A DNA stretch of 64,000 bases from Pigmentiphaga litoralis (GTDB taxonomy: Bacteria > Pseudomonadota > Gammaproteobacteria > Burkholderiales > Burkholderiaceae_B), in contig NZ_JACCBP010000002.1 in NCBI RefSeq assembly GCF_013408655.1, positions 62,001 through 126,000 on the forward strand. Reading direction: 5' to 3'. The notes under the pieces are model-generated. The model worked only from the letters and a program-made list of their open reading frames with translations. It was not told the DNA's origin and searched no databases. A program made the position numbers and the translations under genes. This document shows positions 7,862-19,289 of this stretch, piece by piece (position 1 is the first letter of the stretch; each line of letters opens with the position of its first letter).

Positions 7862-9616
7862 TTACACCGCGGCAGCCAGCTTGGCCAGCGTCTCTTCCAG
7901 CCCGCGCGCCACTTCGACCTTGGCCGAAGCGCTGTCGCGGCGGCCCTGCAGTTCGATCACGCCATCTTTCAGGCTGCGATCGCCCACGGTCACGCGCACC
8001 GGCACGCCGATCAGTTCCCAATCGGCAAACATGACGCCAGGCCGCTCGTCGCGGTCATCCAGCAGCACGTCCACACCCTGCGCCTGCAGTTGCTCGTACA
8101 GGCGGGTGGCCTCGTCGCGCACGGCTTCGCTCTTGCCCCAGCCCACCGGGCAGATCACGACTTCGAACGGCGCCAGGGCGCGCGGCCACATGATGCCCTT
8201 GGCGTCGTGATTCTGTTCGATCGCGGCGCCCAGCAGACGGGTCACGCCGATGCCGTAGCAGCCCATTTCGAGCAGGGCCGGCTTGCCGGTTTCGTCCAGG
8301 TAGGTCGCCTTCAGGGCTGACGAATACTTGGTGCCCAGGTAGAACACGTGGCCGACTTCAATGCCGCGCTGGATGGCCAGGGAGCCATTGCCGTCGGGCG
8401 ACGGATCGCCCGCCACCACGTTGCGCAGGTCGGCCACCAGGGTCGGCTCGGGCAGGTCGCGGCCCCAGTTCGCACCGGTGTAGTGGAAGTCGGCCTCGTT
8501 CGCGCCGCACACGAAATCGTTCATGTTGGCCACGGTGCGATCGACAATCGTGCGGACCGGCTTGGCCGTGCCGATCGGGCCGATGAAGCCCGGGCGGCAG
8601 CCAAAGTGCGCCACGATTTCGTCGTCGGTCGCAAACCGGAAGCCGCGCTTCAGGCCCTCGATCTTGCCGGCCTTGATCTCGTTCAGGTCGTGGTCGGCGC
8701 GCAGCAGCAGGGCCCAGATCTCGACCGGCTGGCCGGCGGTTTCCGGCTCGACCGCGATCGCCAGGGTCTTGACCTGCTGCGACAGCGGCAGCTTCAGCAT
8801 CTCGGCCACGGCGTCGCACTTGCCGGCGCCTGGCGTCGACACCTTGGTCAGCGGCTGGGCCGCAGCGGCGCGTTCCGCGATCAGGCAGGGCGCTTCGGCC
8901 AGTTCGATATTGGCCGCGTATTGCGTGTCGGGGTTGTAGACCAGCAGGTCTTCGCCGGTATCGGCAATCACCTGGAATTCATGGCTGCGCGAGCCGCCGA
9001 TCGAACCGGTGTCGGCCGCCACCGCGCGGAAGGTCAGGCCCATGCGTTCAAAAATGCGCATGTACGCCGAGTACATCACGTCGTAGCTCTTCTGCGCCGA
9101 CGCTTCATCACGATCGAACGAATACGCGTCTTTCATGGTGAATTCGCGGCCGCGCATCACGCCAAAGCGTGGACGGCGTTCGTCGCGGAACTTGGTCTGG
9201 ATGTGGAAGAAGTTCTTGGGCAGCTGGCGCCAGCTGTGGATCTCGTTGCGCGCGATGTCGGTAATGACTTCTTCCGACGTCGGCTGCAGTACGAAATCGC
9301 GGCCATGCCGGTCCTTGATGCGCAGCAGTTCCGGACCGTAGAGTTCCCAGCGGCCGGTTTCCTGCCAGAGCTCGGCCGGCTGTACCAGGGGCATCAGCAA
9401 TTCGAGCGCGCCGGCGCGCTGCATTTCGTCGCGAATGATGCCTTCGACCTTGCGGATCACGCGCAGGCCCAGGGGCATGTAGTTGTAGATGCCGCCCGCC
9501 AACTTGCGGATCATGCCTGCGCGGGTCATCAATTGATGACTGGCGATTTCGGCTTCGGCCGGCGCTTCCTTGAGCGTGCTGATATGGAACTGCGATGCGC
9601 GCATTGCGTTGCTCAC
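7862..9616 (-). CDS. proS: Prolyl-tRNA synthetase, bacterial type
   Basis: Charges tRNA-Pro. 584 residues, the length of the bacterial ProS form with the YbaK-like editing insertion between class II motifs 2 and 3. Visible features are [21 protein letters not shown] (motif 1 region), [25 protein letters not shown] (motif 2), the editing insert from about residue 225 to 390, and [17 protein letters not shown] (motif 3). A C-terminal anticodon-binding domain ([23 protein letters not shown]) follows. The start may be Met1 or Met5 (MRASQF). It is divergent from rppH. A tRNA-Pro gene lies at 15.7 kb. Confidence 0.97.
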   Translation of the reverse strand: MSNAMRASQFHISTLKEAPAEAEIASHQLMTRAGMIRKLAGGIYNYMPLGLRVIRKVEGIIRDEMQRAGALELLMPLVQPAELWQETGRWELYGPELLRIKDRHGRDFVLQPTSEEVITDIARNEIHSWRQLPKNFFHIQTKFRDERRPRFGVMRGREFTMKDAYSFDRDEASAQKSYDVMYSAYMRIFERMGLTFRAVAADTGSIGGSRSHEFQVIADTGEDLLVYNPDTQYAANIELAEAPCLIAERAAAAQPLTKVSTPGAGKCDAVAEMLKLPLSQQVKTLAIAVEPETAGQPVEIWALLLRADHDLNEIKAGKIEGLKRGFRFATDDEIVAHFGCRPGFIGPIGTAKPVRTIVDRTVANMNDFVCGANEADFHYTGANWGRDLPEPTLVADLRNVVAGDPSPDGNGSLAIQRGIEVGHVFYLGTKYSSALKATYLDETGKPALLEMGCYGIGVTRLLGAAIEQNHDAKGIMWPRALAPFEVVICPVGWGKSEAVRDEATRLYEQLQAQGVDVLLDDRDERPGVMFADWELIGVPVRVTVGDRSLKDGVIELQGRRDSASAKVEVARGLEETLAKLAAAV

Positions 9617-9648
9617 GAGAGTAAATGTGGGTTCGGCCCCCTCGGGCC

Positions 9649-9654
9649 TATAAT
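9649..9654 (+). promoter_or_regulatory. Candidate -10 box of rppH
   Basis: A perfect TATAAT lies 34 bp before the rppH ATG in the 72-bp gap to proS. The matching -35 region (9626-9631) is poor, so only the -10 element is supported. Confidence 0.45.
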
Positions 9655-9688
9655 CGACTCAATTGTATGAGAATCGCTGGGGTGGCTC

Positions 9689-10264
9689 ATGCTTGACCGC
9701 GAAGGTTACCGTCCCAACGTCGGCATCATCCTCGTGAATCAACGTAACGAGGTCTTTTGGGGCAAGCGAATCAACGAACACTCCTGGCAGTTTCCGCAGG
9801 GGGGCATCAAGCACGGTGAAAGCCCTGCGCAAGCCATGTTCCGCGAGCTCTATGAAGAAGTGGGCTTGAAGCCCGAGCATGTCCGTATCTTGGGAAGAAC
9901 GCGAGACTGGTTACGCTATAACGTGCCCGATCATTTCGTCAGACGCGAATGGAGAGGGCACTACAAGGGGCAAAAACAGATCTGGTTCCTGCTGCGAATG
10001 CTGGGCCGGGACTGTGATGTCTGCCTGCGCGCGTCCACGCATCCGGAATTCGATGCGTGGCGCTGGAGCGATTATTGGGTCCCGTTGGACGCCGTCATCG
10101 AATTCAAGCGCGATGTGTACACGCTGGCGCTGAACGAGCTGTCGCTCGTGCTGTTTCGCCGCAGCCACGAAACGCGCTATCTGCGCCAGCACGTGGGCAC
10201 GCATCGCCGCACGCAAACCGAAGAACAACCGTTGCTGAAAAGCGGCGCGCCGGAAATCGAATGA
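9689..10264 (+). CDS. rppH: RNA pyrophosphohydrolase RppH (Nudix)
   Basis: Removes pyrophosphate from 5'-triphosphate mRNA ends and so starts RNase E-dependent decay. 191 residues beginning [18 protein letters not shown]. The Nudix box [23 protein letters not shown] is complete, with REL-EE for metal binding. The C-terminus is about 15-30 residues longer than E. coli RppH (176). Its TGA overlaps the next start (ATGA at 10261-10264), so it is translationally coupled to the lipoprotein gene downstream. Confidence 0.95.
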   Translation: MLDREGYRPNVGIILVNQRNEVFWGKRINEHSWQFPQGGIKHGESPAQAMFRELYEEVGLKPEHVRILGRTRDWLRYNVPDHFVRREWRGHYKGQKQIWFLLRMLGRDCDVCLRASTHPEFDAWRWSDYWVPLDAVIEFKRDVYTLALNELSLVLFRRSHETRYLRQHVGTHRRTQTEEQPLLKSGAPEIE

Positions 10265-10908
10265 TGCTTTTGAACGCTGGGACACCCGCGCCTGCCGCGG
10301 GGAATACGCCTGACTTCGCACGGGGCCGCACCTGGCTGCGCCGCGCGGTCATGACCGGAGTCGCCGTGGGCCTGGTGGCCGGGCTGGCCGCTTGCGGCGC
10401 GCCGCGTCAGCCGGGCACCTATCTGCTCGACGATCTGGACGAAGACAAGATGCTGCCCGACGCGGGCTGGGAAGAACTCCGGACCCAGCTGCCGCCCGTG
10501 CCGACCAGGACCGACACCTTGCCGATCGAACCGATGTCGGTGCGGCAGAACCGTACCTTCGATTTCGGGATCGACCCGCGGTCGGTCGGCGTGGCGCCCG
10601 GCGGGATTGTGCGCTACACGCTGTACCAGGTCAGTGATCGGGGTGCCGAAACGGCCAGCTACGAGTCGATCCGCTGCCGCAGCAAGGAATGGCGGCCGGT
10701 GGCCACGCTGCGCAAGGGGACGGGGTGGGAGCGGCCTTACCAGGAAGCCTGGCGCCCGATCGACAACGATTCGGTCCAGCAGGTGCTGCGCAATGGTGTG
10801 TTCTGCACCGGCGGCGGCCCGGCTGCCGTGCGGCCGCAGGACCTGGTCTACCGCTTGCGGAACTGGACGCGCTACGCGGATGCGACGGCGCCCGACCTGT
10901 TCCGGTGA
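10261..10908 (+). CDS. CNP1-like family lipoprotein
   Basis: 215 residues. The ATG at 10261 overlaps the rppH stop. An N-terminal signal ends in a lipobox, [16 protein letters not shown], so the mature protein should be lipidated at Cys and held in an envelope membrane. The remainder matches the CNP1-like (DUF1780-size) domain seen in Burkholderiales: [35 protein letters not shown] and [27 protein letters not shown]. The family's biochemical role is unknown. Coupling to rppH is conserved in related genomes to my knowledge but was not tested here. Confidence 0.82.
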   Translation: MMLLNAGTPAPAAGNTPDFARGRTWLRRAVMTGVAVGLVAGLAACGAPRQPGTYLLDDLDEDKMLPDAGWEELRTQLPPVPTRTDTLPIEPMSVRQNRTFDFGIDPRSVGVAPGGIVRYTLYQVSDRGAETASYESIRCRSKEWRPVATLRKGTGWERPYQEAWRPIDNDSVQQVLRNGVFCTGGGPAAVRPQDLVYRLRNWTRYADATAPDLFR

Positions 10909-10957
10909 ACCGGGCGGGGTGGGTGGCCGCGGCATTTTCTGCGTGCGGCTTGTCTGC

Positions 10958-12082
10958 CTACCGAACCACCAGATTGTCGCGATGCATCAGCTCGGGCGCT
11001 TCCATGCTGCCCAGGATCGCGGCGATCTGGCTGGACGCCTTGCGCATGATGCGCCGGGTGTCGCTGGCTGAATAATTGATCAGCCCCCGGGCCAGTTCCT
11101 GGCCCGAAGCGTCGATGCACGCCACCACATCCCCCCGCTCGAATTCCCCTTCCACGGCCGTGACGCCGATTGGCAGCAAGCTTTTGCCATCGCGGGTCAG
11201 CGCCTTGGCGGCGCCTTCGTCCAGGGTGATGCGCCCGCGCAATTGCAGGTGATCGGCCAGCCACTGCTTGCGGGCCGACAGCATCGGCACGGACGCACGC
11301 AGTTCGGTGCCGATACACTCGCCACCGGCCAGCCGTTCCAGGATGTTGGGTTCGCGGCCCGAGGCGATCACGGTGTGCGCGCCACTGCCGGCCGCGCGTT
11401 TGGCGGCCAGGATCTTGGTCAGCATGCCGCCGCGGCCCAGGCTGCTGCCCGCGCCGCCCGCCATCAGTTCCAGCGCCGGGTCGCCGGCGTTGGCCAGCGA
11501 GATGAACCGGGCGTCGGGCTGCTTGCGCGGGTCGGCCGAATACAGCCCAGCCTGATCCGTCAGGATCACGAGCGCGTTGGCTTCGATCAGATTGGTCACG
11601 AGCGACCCGAGCGTGTCGTTGTCGCCGAACTTGATCTCGTCGGTCACGACCGTGTCGTTTTCATTGATGATGGGCACGACACCCAGGCGCAGCAGCGTGA
11701 ACAGGGTCGACCGTGCGTTCAGGTAGCGGCGGCGGTCCGACAGGTCGTCATGGGTCAGCAGGATCTGCGCGGTATGGATGCCATGCTGCGCAAAGCTGGT
11801 TTCATAGGCTTGCGCCAGGCCCATCTGCCCCACGGCGGCCGCAGCCTGCAATTCGGGAATGTGGGTGGGGCGCTTGTCCCAGCCCAGGCGCAGCATGCCT
11901 TCGGCAATCGCGCCGCTCGACACCAGCACCACGTCCTTGCCCATCGCGCGCAGCTGCGCGATCTGCGCCGCCCACCGGGCCAGGGCCTGGCGATCCAGGC
12001 CGCGGCCCTCGTCGGTCACAAGGGAGGAACCCACTTTTACTACCAGGCGCTTGGCCTCGGCGATCACTGAAGTCGATGTCAT
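10958..12082 (-). CDS. proB: Glutamate 5-kinase
   Basis: First step of proline synthesis, phosphorylating glutamate. 374 residues. The amino-acid kinase domain includes [44 protein letters not shown] and [15 protein letters not shown]-terminal PUA domain spans about residues 285-365 ([14 protein letters not shown]...[22 protein letters not shown]). It lies 18 bp downstream of obgE on the same strand, the usual obgE-proB order in betaproteobacteria, so it probably belongs to the rplU-rpmA-obgE-proB transcript. Confidence 0.96.
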   Translation of the reverse strand: MTSTSVIAEAKRLVVKVGSSLVTDEGRGLDRQALARWAAQIAQLRAMGKDVVLVSSGAIAEGMLRLGWDKRPTHIPELQAAAAVGQMGLAQAYETSFAQHGIHTAQILLTHDDLSDRRRYLNARSTLFTLLRLGVVPIINENDTVVTDEIKFGDNDTLGSLVTNLIEANALVILTDQAGLYSADPRKQPDARFISLANAGDPALELMAGGAGSSLGRGGMLTKILAAKRAAGSGAHTVIASGREPNILERLAGGECIGTELRASVPMLSARKQWLADHLQLRGRITLDEGAAKALTRDGKSLLPIGVTAVEGEFERGDVVACIDASGQELARGLINYSASDTRRIMRKASSQIAAILGSMEAPELMHRDNLVVR

Positions 12083-12100
12083 CGGGAAGGGCCTGACGAT

Positions 12101-13402
<1,302 letters not shown>

Positions 13403-13450
13403 TCAGTCAGGCCGACGCCGGAAACAGGGGAGTGCAAAAATCAGGACTGC

Positions 13451-13489
13451 AAAAAACAAAGGTCCTGCCACGCGAGAGACAGGACCCAT
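13451..13489 (-). terminator. Terminator-like hairpin between rpmA and obgE
   Basis: On the minus strand ggtcctg and caggacc form a stem (13461-13486) followed by TTTGTTTTTT. This could end part of the rplU-rpmA transcripts before obgE. Confidence 0.6.
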
Positions 13490-13555
13490 TGTGCACGACC
13501 TAGACGCCGCAATGCGTGGCAGGCGCAATGGCCTGCCGCGCAGGGCTGACGGCTA

Positions 13556-13813
13556 TCAGGCCGGTACGATCGAGACGACCTGCTTGCGCAGGGCGCCCTT
13601 GAACGCGAACGTCACACGGCCTTCGCTCAGCGCGAACAGGGTGTGGTCCTTGCCCATGCCAACATTCACGCCGGCGTGGAAACGCGTACCGCGCTGACGC
13701 ACGATGATCGAACCTGCCGAGATGACTTGACCACCGTAGGCTTTGACGCCCAGGCGCTTTGATTCTGAGTCGCGGCCGTTCCGTGTAGAACCGCCGCCCT
13801 TCTTCTGTGCCAT
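13556..13813 (-). CDS. rpmA: 50S ribosomal protein L27
   Basis: 85 residues. The N-terminus [29 protein letters not shown] is the classic L27 extension reaching the peptidyl transferase centre. [30 protein letters not shown] follows. It begins immediately with Met-Ala, so there is no Firmicute-type processed leader. It lies 68 bp downstream of rplU. Confidence 0.98.
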   Translation of the reverse strand: MAQKKGGGSTRNGRDSESKRLGVKAYGGQVISAGSIIVRQRGTRFHAGVNVGMGKDHTLFALSEGRVTFAFKGALRKQVVSIVPA

Positions 13814-13881
13814 TTTGAACTCCTACTACTCTTAAGATTCTTGCCCGCTACGCCGGCAATCCAGGGAACATCCAGCCTGCT

Positions 13882-14193
13882 TTAGGCGGTGATGGTGCCG
13901 ATCTGGATTTCGGTGTAGTTCTGACGGTGGCCCTGGCGCTTCTGGTAGTGCTTGCGCCGACGCATCTTGAAAATGCGGACCTTGTCATGACGACCGTGTG
14001 CAAGAATCGTTGCCGTAACGACCGCGGTGGTCAGGAGGGGAGCGCCGATCACGATCTGATCGCCTTCACCCACTGCCAACACCTGGTCCAGCGTGATTTC
14101 TTGCCCAATGTCTGCCGGTATCTGTTCTATCTTCAATTTTTCACCAGTAGCAACGCGATATTGCTTGCCACCGGTTTTTATGACCGCGTACAT
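13882..14193 (-). CDS. rplU: 50S ribosomal protein L21
   Basis: 103 residues from the ATG at 14193 ([30 protein letters not shown]). The frame stays open further upstream, but that extension lacks family similarity. The C-terminal [23 protein letters not shown] is typical of L21 contacts with 23S rRNA. It is the first gene of the rplU-rpmA-obgE-proB group. Confidence 0.97.
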   Translation of the reverse strand: MYAVIKTGGKQYRVATGEKLKIEQIPADIGQEITLDQVLAVGEGDQIVIGAPLLTTAVVTATILAHGRHDKVRIFKMRRRKHYQKRQGHRQNYTEIQIGTITA

Positions 14194-14666
14194 GGGATAA
14201 CCTCTAGCTTCTTTCTTGGGTTGTTTGCAAGGCCGCGGCGGACAACGTCCGGCAGCCATGCTGAGGGTCGTGCTGATAGTGCTGACGCGAAGCCTGCCGG
14301 AATGCAGCGCCAAGGGGCGTGCGGGCGTCACTTCATGATGCGTCGTTGGTAGTGCGTATTGCCTGTAGTGCATCTTTCTGCAGTGCTCCGTACGCATTCA
14401 ACACGCTGCATGCGCACGTATTCATCCTTTTGACAGGGTGAACATGCGACTATAGCAAGACTTGTTTCACGGCGTCAACCCGAGCCGTGGCGGGCGCGCA
14501 GCACCGTATAATCGGGGAACGCGCGCCGGGGTTTCCCCGATGTGCCGAACGACTGCAGGGCAATCTGCACGTCTGCCGCCGACCGGGGTTCTCGGTCATT
14601 GATCACTGTCCTGGCCGCCGGGTGTGCACCCGACCTTCGGCAGCCAGTTTGCCGCCCGGATTCCCC
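14194..14666. other. Divergent intergenic region rplU / ispB (473 bp)
   Basis: It holds the rplU promoter described separately and a perfect TATAAT at 14507-14512 reading toward ispB, without a good -35 box. The part nearest rplU (14194-14445) is presumably the rplU mRNA leader. I see no gene in it. Confidence 0.55.
14449..14478 (-). promoter_or_regulatory. Sigma-70 promoter of rplU operon
   Basis: On the minus strand TTGACG (14478-14473) and TATAGT (14454-14449) are separated by 18 bp, a near-consensus promoter about 255 bp upstream of rplU. The implied leader is long and could carry autoregulatory structure. Confidence 0.7.
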
Positions 14667-15632
14667 TTGAGCCTGCCTACGCTGTTTGCCCCGATCGCCG
14701 ACGACATGAAAGCTGTCGATGCCGTGATCCGCGCGCGTCTCGACTCCGATGTGCCGCTCATCCGCACCATTGCCGATTACATCATCGGCGCGGGCGGCAA
14801 GCGGATGCGGCCTGCCTTGCTATTGTTGATCGCGCGTTCCCTCAATTACCAGGGCACCAACCATCACCTGATGGCAGCCGTGGTCGAATTCATCCACACG
14901 GCCACCCTGCTGCACGACGACGTCGTCGACGAATCCAGCCTGCGCCGCGGCCGGCCCACCGCCAACGCGGTGTTCGGCAACGCCGCCAGCGTGCTGGTGG
15001 GCGACTTCCTGCATTCCCGCTCGTTCCAGATGATGGTCGAGACCGGATCCGTGCGCGTCATGCAGATCCTGGCCGACGCCACCAACGTGATTGCCGAAGG
15101 CGAAGTGCTGCAGCTATTGAATGTGCACGATCCCCTGGTGACCGAAGAACGCTACTTCCAGGTGGTCCGCTACAAGACTGCGCGCCTGTTCGAAGCATCG
15201 TCGCAACTGGGCGCCGTGCTGGCCGGGGCCACCCCCGAACAGGAAGCCGCCGCGACCGAATTCGGCCGCCGCATCGGCACTGCCTTCCAGCTGATCGACG
15301 ACGTGCTCGACTACAGTGGGGACGCCGATGCCCTGGGCAAGAACCTGGGCGACGACTTGCGCGAAGGCAAACCCACCCTGCCGTTGATCCGCGTCATGAA
15401 CGTCGGCACGCCGTCGCAGCAGGCCCTGATCCGCGAAGCCATCGAGACGGGCGAAGGCGACTTTGCCGCCGTCGCCGCCGCCATCCGCGAGTCCGACGCC
15501 CTGGCCTACACCCGCCAGCGCGCAGTGGAAGAAGCCGATGCGGCGCGGCAGGCGCTGGAGGCCTATCCCATTTCCGATTTCAGAAATTCTTTGATAGAAT
15601 TCTGCGCTTTCGCGGTCAATCGAGATCGCTGA
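14667..15632 (+). CDS. ispB: Octaprenyl diphosphate synthase (polyprenyl synthetase)
   Basis: Builds the ubiquinone side chain from FPP and IPP. 321 residues if the TTG at 14667 is used (MSLPTLFAPIADDMKAV). The next in-frame ATG (14706) would remove conserved N-terminal residues, so TTG is preferred. Both aspartate-rich motifs are present: LLHDDVVDESSLRRGRPT (first) and QLIDDVLDYSGD (second). GAGGKRMRPALLLL also supports the family. The 3' end of the gene contains a candidate promoter for the downstream tRNA gene. Confidence 0.93.
   Translation: MSLPTLFAPIADDMKAVDAVIRARLDSDVPLIRTIADYIIGAGGKRMRPALLLLIARSLNYQGTNHHLMAAVVEFIHTATLLHDDVVDESSLRRGRPTANAVFGNAASVLVGDFLHSRSFQMMVETGSVRVMQILADATNVIAEGEVLQLLNVHDPLVTEERYFQVVRYKTARLFEASSQLGAVLAGATPEQEAAATEFGRRIGTAFQLIDDVLDYSGDADALGKNLGDDLREGKPTLPLIRVMNVGTPSQQALIREAIETGEGDFAAVAAAIRESDALAYTRQRAVEEADAARQALEAYPISDFRNSLIEFCAFAVNRDR
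15572..15600 (+). promoter_or_regulatory. Candidate tRNA-Pro promoter inside the ispB 3' end
   Basis: TTCCGA (15572-15577), a 17-bp spacer and TAGAAT (15595-15600) stand about 77 bp before the tRNA. The spacing is right and the -10 is good, but the -35 is weak. Confidence 0.4.
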
Positions 15633-15676
15633 AAGAATCCCGTGATCGGGCGACCGGTCAGAAGTAGCGTTACCGT

Positions 15677-15753
<77 letters not shown>

Positions 15754-15761
15754 AGAATCGG

Positions 15762-15796
15762 AAAGCCGGATCATCTTTGGATGATCCGGCTTTTTT
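15762..15796 (+). terminator. Rho-independent terminator of tRNA-Pro
   Basis: The stem aagccggatcatc/gatgatccggctt with a 3-nt loop is followed by six T. Confidence 0.9.
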
Positions 15797-15848
15797 CGTT
15801 GTGCTCAGGCTCGGGTGATAGCCCGCATGGCGGGCTCGGGATAAGACG

Positions 15849-15875
15849 AAAAAAGCCCGCATTGCGGGCTTTTTG
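15849..15875. terminator. Second bidirectional hairpin terminator
   Basis: aaaaaagcccgc-attg-cgggcttttt forms a short symmetric hairpin flanked by A and T runs. An imperfect copy of the same stem (agcccgcatggcgggct) lies at about 15821-15838, so this spot carries repeated hairpins. Confidence 0.75.
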
Positions 15876-16004
15876 GTACTGCGTGCGTCCCCCAGGGAAC
15901 CTGCACATTTATGTCCATGTGCCGGCCCGGTCTGAGCGGCTAGTGGTTCTATAGTAGCCAAGTCCAAACATCGTCGTCAACATCCTGGCCCGACCTTTCC
16001 GCCC

Positions 16005-16673
16005 ATGCCTCATCGAGCCGCGATTCAAGCCGCTATTTCCCCTGCAAGAATGGGCACCTTCATGAAGGCGGCGCGGCTGCCCAATGATCTTCAGAGCGCC
16101 ATTGACCTCTACAACTGGAATGCCCACGTGTCGGCTGCTTTTCTTCATCCCTTGCACATCTGTGAGGTCGTCGTGAGGAACACGATTTCTGAAGCGATAG
16201 AAGCCACACACGGCGCGGGCTGGCCATGGTCGCGGGGCTTCCTGTTGAATCTGCCGGATTCGGGCAACTTCAATCCTCGTAAAGAGCTTGTGCTGGCAGC
16301 GGAAAAGGTCCGGCGCAGGCACGGACCAGCAGCTCCAACCGGAGCCGTCGTCGCAGAGATCAAGTTCGCATTCTGGGAATCGATGCTGACTGCCCGATTT
16401 GATGCGGGTCTTTGGGACAAGCATTTGCATCGGGTTCTGCCGCAGGTGCCTCGTTCCACGAAATACAGCGTGGTGCGCGCGTCCATGAATGCCCAACTGA
16501 AAACGCTGCGTCATCTTAGGAACCGCATTGCTCACCATGAGCCAGTCTTCCAGATGCCCCTGGCAGACCACCTGGATGCAATAAGCCAATTGGTAGGGAT
16601 GCGTTGCTGGCACACGCGTGACTGGCTGATGCGCTCGCAAAAGGTCGGTGGCCTCCTGGCTGCTCGGCTGTAA
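16005..16673 (+). CDS. Abi-family protein (Abi_2-like, HEPN RNase motif)
   Basis: 222 residues with an N-terminal KAARLPNDLQSAIDLYNWNAHVSAAFLHPLHICEVVVRNTI and a C-terminal RHLRNRIAHHEPVF. The R172-x4-H177 pair, inside the RNRIAHHEP of residues 172-180, is the HEPN catalytic signature. The arrangement matches Abi_2/AbiD/AbiF proteins, in which activation is thought to cleave RNA and stop phage growth. It stands alone 250 bp after tRNA-Pro, with visibly lower GC than its neighbours, which suggests acquisition. No antitoxin or modification gene is next to it. A phased TGAC repeat starts 12 bp after its stop. Phage defence is inference. A similar fold also occurs in non-defensive HEPN proteins. 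Confidence 0.75.
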   Translation: MPHRAAIQAAISPARMGTFMKAARLPNDLQSAIDLYNWNAHVSAAFLHPLHICEVVVRNTISEAIEATHGAGWPWSRGFLLNLPDSGNFNPRKELVLAAEKVRRRHGPAAPTGAVVAEIKFAFWESMLTARFDAGLWDKHLHRVLPQVPRSTKYSVVRASMNAQLKTLRHLRNRIAHHEPVFQMPLADHLDAISQLVGMRCWHTRDWLMRSQKVGGLLAARL

Positions 16674-16684
16674 GCGCGACAGCC

Positions 16685-16743
16685 TGACTGCGCCATGACC
16701 ATCCCGTGACCATGCCGTGACGTTGGCGTGACGCTGATATGAC
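16685..16743 (+). repeat. Six TGAC elements at exact 11-bp spacing
   Basis: TGAC occurs at 16685, 16696, 16707, 16718, 16729 and 16740, each exactly 11 bp after the last. The intervening seven bases vary (for example TGACCATCCCG, TGACCATGCCG, TGACGTTGGCG). Identical helical phasing suggests a protein-binding iteron array or a decayed minisatellite. It begins just after the Abi-family gene. Confidence 0.7.
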
Positions 16744-16789
16744 CGATTTGCCGCAGCCTTGTAGGAACTGTGGTGTTTGCAGCAACAAC

Positions 16790-16816
16790 GACCGGCTTGG
16801 GTGGCCGGTTTTTTTT
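16790..16816 (+). terminator. Rho-independent terminator after the Abi-family gene
   Basis: accggc-ttgggtg-gccggt is followed by eight T. Confidence 0.85.
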
Positions 16817-17223
16817 CGTGCTGCGGCGGGCGTGGGTGTCAACCTCGTGTAAGGGAATGTCTGTCAGAGGATGTGTCAGGGACACCCATGCACGGGACGG
16901 GTTGTATTCCTTACTTGTCGGGGAGTGAAGTTTTGACAGGATTGGCTTGGCTGCTCAACAGGAAGCAGTATAGGTCCTGAAGTATGTAGGCAGGCTTCTT
17001 ACCGTCCTTAGGTGGAACATACGTAAAAGCCCGCTGTAGCGGGCTTTTCGGCAAGTGTCGCCATTTTTGAGACATACAAGATTAGAACCGGGAAAGTAGT
17101 CCTTTTCGAACGATGTACATCTTGGCCGTCATTCACTATTTGTAAGGATTACCACGTAAATATAGATTCTACATAGTCCGGTTGCGTTGAAGCAGCCGGC
17201 CCTTTGCAGCGGCGGAAGACCCC
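16817..17223. other. AT-richer intergenic stretch before the DUF1800 gene
   Basis: Lower GC than the surrounding core. It contains one symmetric terminator hairpin (17025-17048, separate entry) and a gtgtcagggacac inverted repeat near 16872-16884. No gene can be supported. Confidence 0.5.
17025..17048. terminator. Symmetric hairpin terminator
   Basis: aaaagcccgc-tgta-gcgggctttt is a perfect 10-bp inverted repeat with a four-base loop, able to work on either strand. Confidence 0.75.
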
Positions 17224-19281
17224 TTGAGCACCCATCCCAGCCTTGACGACCCGATCGCGTCCAACGTGACGATCGATGACGCCGTGACCGGCGTCGCCAT
17301 GCCTGAACCGGAAGACGTAGCTGCGTCGCCGGCGTCCAACGGACTGCTCAATACCGTGCGGTCGTCGCTGTTTGCCTGGCCGTCGGCCCTGGCCGCGACC
17401 GTGCTCGCCGCCTGCGGTGGCGGTGAAGGCGGTGCGGAAGTCGGGTCTGCAGTAGCGACCCCGACGCCAACGCCGACCCCGACCCCGACCCCGACGCCAA
17501 CGCCGACCCCGACGCCAACGCCGACGCCAACGCCGACGCCAACGCCGACACCGACGCCAACCCCGACGCCGACGCCAACCCCGACGCCCACGCCGACGCC
17601 AACGCCCACGCCGACGCCGACACCGACACCGACACCCACCCCAACACCCACCCCGACGCCGGACCCCACCCCGACGCCGCAGCCGACCCCCCAGCCGACG
17701 CCTCAGCCCACGCCCGAGCCGACCCCGCAGCCGCAGCCCGCGATCGCGCCCACGGCTGCCGAAGCGTCGCGCTTCCTGCAGCAAGCGCAATTCTCGGCGT
17801 CGGATGCGGAAATCTCCGCAGTGCAGACGGCCGGCTACAAGGCGTGGCTGGATCAGCAATTCAACGCCCCGTCCGCCATCAGCGGCTGGGACTGGCTGAT
17901 CAGCCGCGGCCTGAACGGCAGCAACCAGAACGGCAACTTCTTCCCGATCAACTACATGGCGTGGCACCAGCTCATCATGAGCGGCGACGCCGTGCGCAAG
18001 CGTGTCGCGCTCGCCCTGTCCGAAATCTTCGTGGTGGCCGCCGAAAACGTGCAGGGCGCCGAACGGCCGCTGTTCCTGCTGGCCGCCTACTGGGACATGC
18101 TGTCCAGCAATGCCTTCGGCACCTATCGCCAGCTGCTTGAAGCGGTCACGCTGAACCCGGCCATGGGCTATTTCCTGAACGTGCGGGGCAACCAGAAGGC
18201 CAACCCCAGCACCGGCCGCGCACCCGACGAGAACTTCGGCCGCGAAGTCATGCAGCTGTTTTCGATCGGGCTGTACGAACTGAACCAGGACGGCTCGCTC
18301 AAGACCGACGGCAACGGTCAGCCGATCGAAACCTACAACCAGGCCACCGTGACAGCCATGGCCAGCGTCTTTACGGGCTGGGACTACGACTACACGCAAG
18401 GCCACACGCAAGAAAATCCGGTGCAGGTGCGCCTGCCCATGAAGCTCAACGCCGCCTTGCACTCGACCGCGGCCGCCAGCTTCCTGGGCACGAACGTGGC
18501 GGCCGGCACGGACGGCGCGACCGCGCTCAAGGTGGCGCTCGACACCCTGGCCAACCATCCGAACGTGGCGCCCTTCATTGGCCGTCAGCTGATCCAGCGT
18601 CTGGTCACCAGCAATCCCAGCCCGGCCTATATCGGCCGCGTGTCGGCAGTCTGGAACAACAATGGCTCGGGCGTCCGGGGTGACCTGAAGGCGGTGCTCC
18701 GCGCGATCCTGCTGGACGACGAAGCTCGCAGCGGCAGCATCGCCAGCGGTCCGACCTGGGGCAAGCTGCGCGAACCCATGGTCCGCTTCATCCAGTGGGC
18801 ACGCACCTTCAACGCCAGCTCGCCGTCGGGCGAATGGACCCTGGGCGATTTGAACAGCAGCTCGTGGGCCCTGGGGCAGAGCCCGTTCTACTCGTCATCG
18901 GTCTTCAACTTTTTCCGGCCGGGCTATGTGCCGCCCGATACCGCATTGGCCGCGACCGGCCAGGTGGCGCCTGAATTCCAGATCACGAACGAATCGACCG
19001 TGGCCTGCTACATCAACTTCATGGCCGACACCGTCCGCAAGGGCTTTGTGCAACTGGTGCCCAACTACAGCAAGGAACTCAGCATCGCCGCCGACGCCAC
19101 CGCATTGGTGGACCGCGTCAACCTGTTGATGTCGGGCCGGCAACTCAGCGCCGCGACCCTCAACACCATCGTGACCGCCGTGTCGTCGATCTCGGCCAAT
19201 TCGGCCGACGGTCTGAAGAACCGGGTCTATGCCGCCATCCTGTTGGTGATGGCTTCCCCGCAATACATCGTCCAGAAATAG
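17224..19281 (+). CDS. DUF1800-family lipoprotein with long Pro-Thr repeat linker
   Basis: 685 residues from a TTG start preceded by GGAAG. The nearest ATG (17299) is an alternative. Hydrophobic residues end in a lipobox, [16 protein letters not shown] (Cys 64), so the protein is probably lipidated. A Pro-Thr dipeptide repeat of roughly 75 residues, encoded by hexanucleotide repeats, forms an extended wall- or periplasm-spanning linker. The DUF1800 domain follows ([29 protein letters not shown]-type region, [68 protein letters not shown]). It is 8 bp from the DUF1501 gene. Such pairs are widespread and of unknown function, often predicted to be secreted. Confidence 0.88.
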   Translation: MSTHPSLDDPIASNVTIDDAVTGVAMPEPEDVAASPASNGLLNTVRSSLFAWPSALAATVLAACGGGEGGAEVGSAVATPTPTPTPTPTPTPTPTPTPTPTPTPTPTPTPTPTPTPTPTPTPTPTPTPTPTPTPTPTPTPTPTPTPDPTPTPQPTPQPTPQPTPEPTPQPQPAIAPTAAEASRFLQQAQFSASDAEISAVQTAGYKAWLDQQFNAPSAISGWDWLISRGLNGSNQNGNFFPINYMAWHQLIMSGDAVRKRVALALSEIFVVAAENVQGAERPLFLLAAYWDMLSSNAFGTYRQLLEAVTLNPAMGYFLNVRGNQKANPSTGRAPDENFGREVMQLFSIGLYELNQDGSLKTDGNGQPIETYNQATVTAMASVFTGWDYDYTQGHTQENPVQVRLPMKLNAALHSTAAASFLGTNVAAGTDGATALKVALDTLANHPNVAPFIGRQLIQRLVTSNPSPAYIGRVSAVWNNNGSGVRGDLKAVLRAILLDDEARSGSIASGPTWGKLREPMVRFIQWARTFNASSPSGEWTLGDLNSSSWALGQSPFYSSSVFNFFRPGYVPPDTALAATGQVAPEFQITNESTVACYINFMADTVRKGFVQLVPNYSKELSIAADATALVDRVNLLMSGRQLSAATLNTIVTAVSSISANSADGLKNRVYAAILLVMASPQYIVQK
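17459..17680 (+). repeat. Hexanucleotide-type repeat coding for Pro-Thr
   Basis: About 35 near-identical ccnacn units, often alternating as ccgacgccaacg, encode the PT linker of the DUF1800 protein. Six-base units keep the frame, so slippage would change linker length rather than switch the gene off. Confidence 0.9.
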
Positions 19282-19289
19282 GCCCCGCC

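Noticed and set aside
8348..9670. 440-residue plus-strand ORF over proS
   Set aside because: Antisense shadow of proS with no signal or domain.
17169..17669. Minus-strand ORFs made of Gly-Val repeats
   Set aside because: They are the reverse reading of the Pro-Thr repeat of the DUF1800 gene and have no non-repetitive domain.
17459..17680. CRISPR-like array
   Set aside because: The repeats are contiguous hexamers in a coding frame without spacers.
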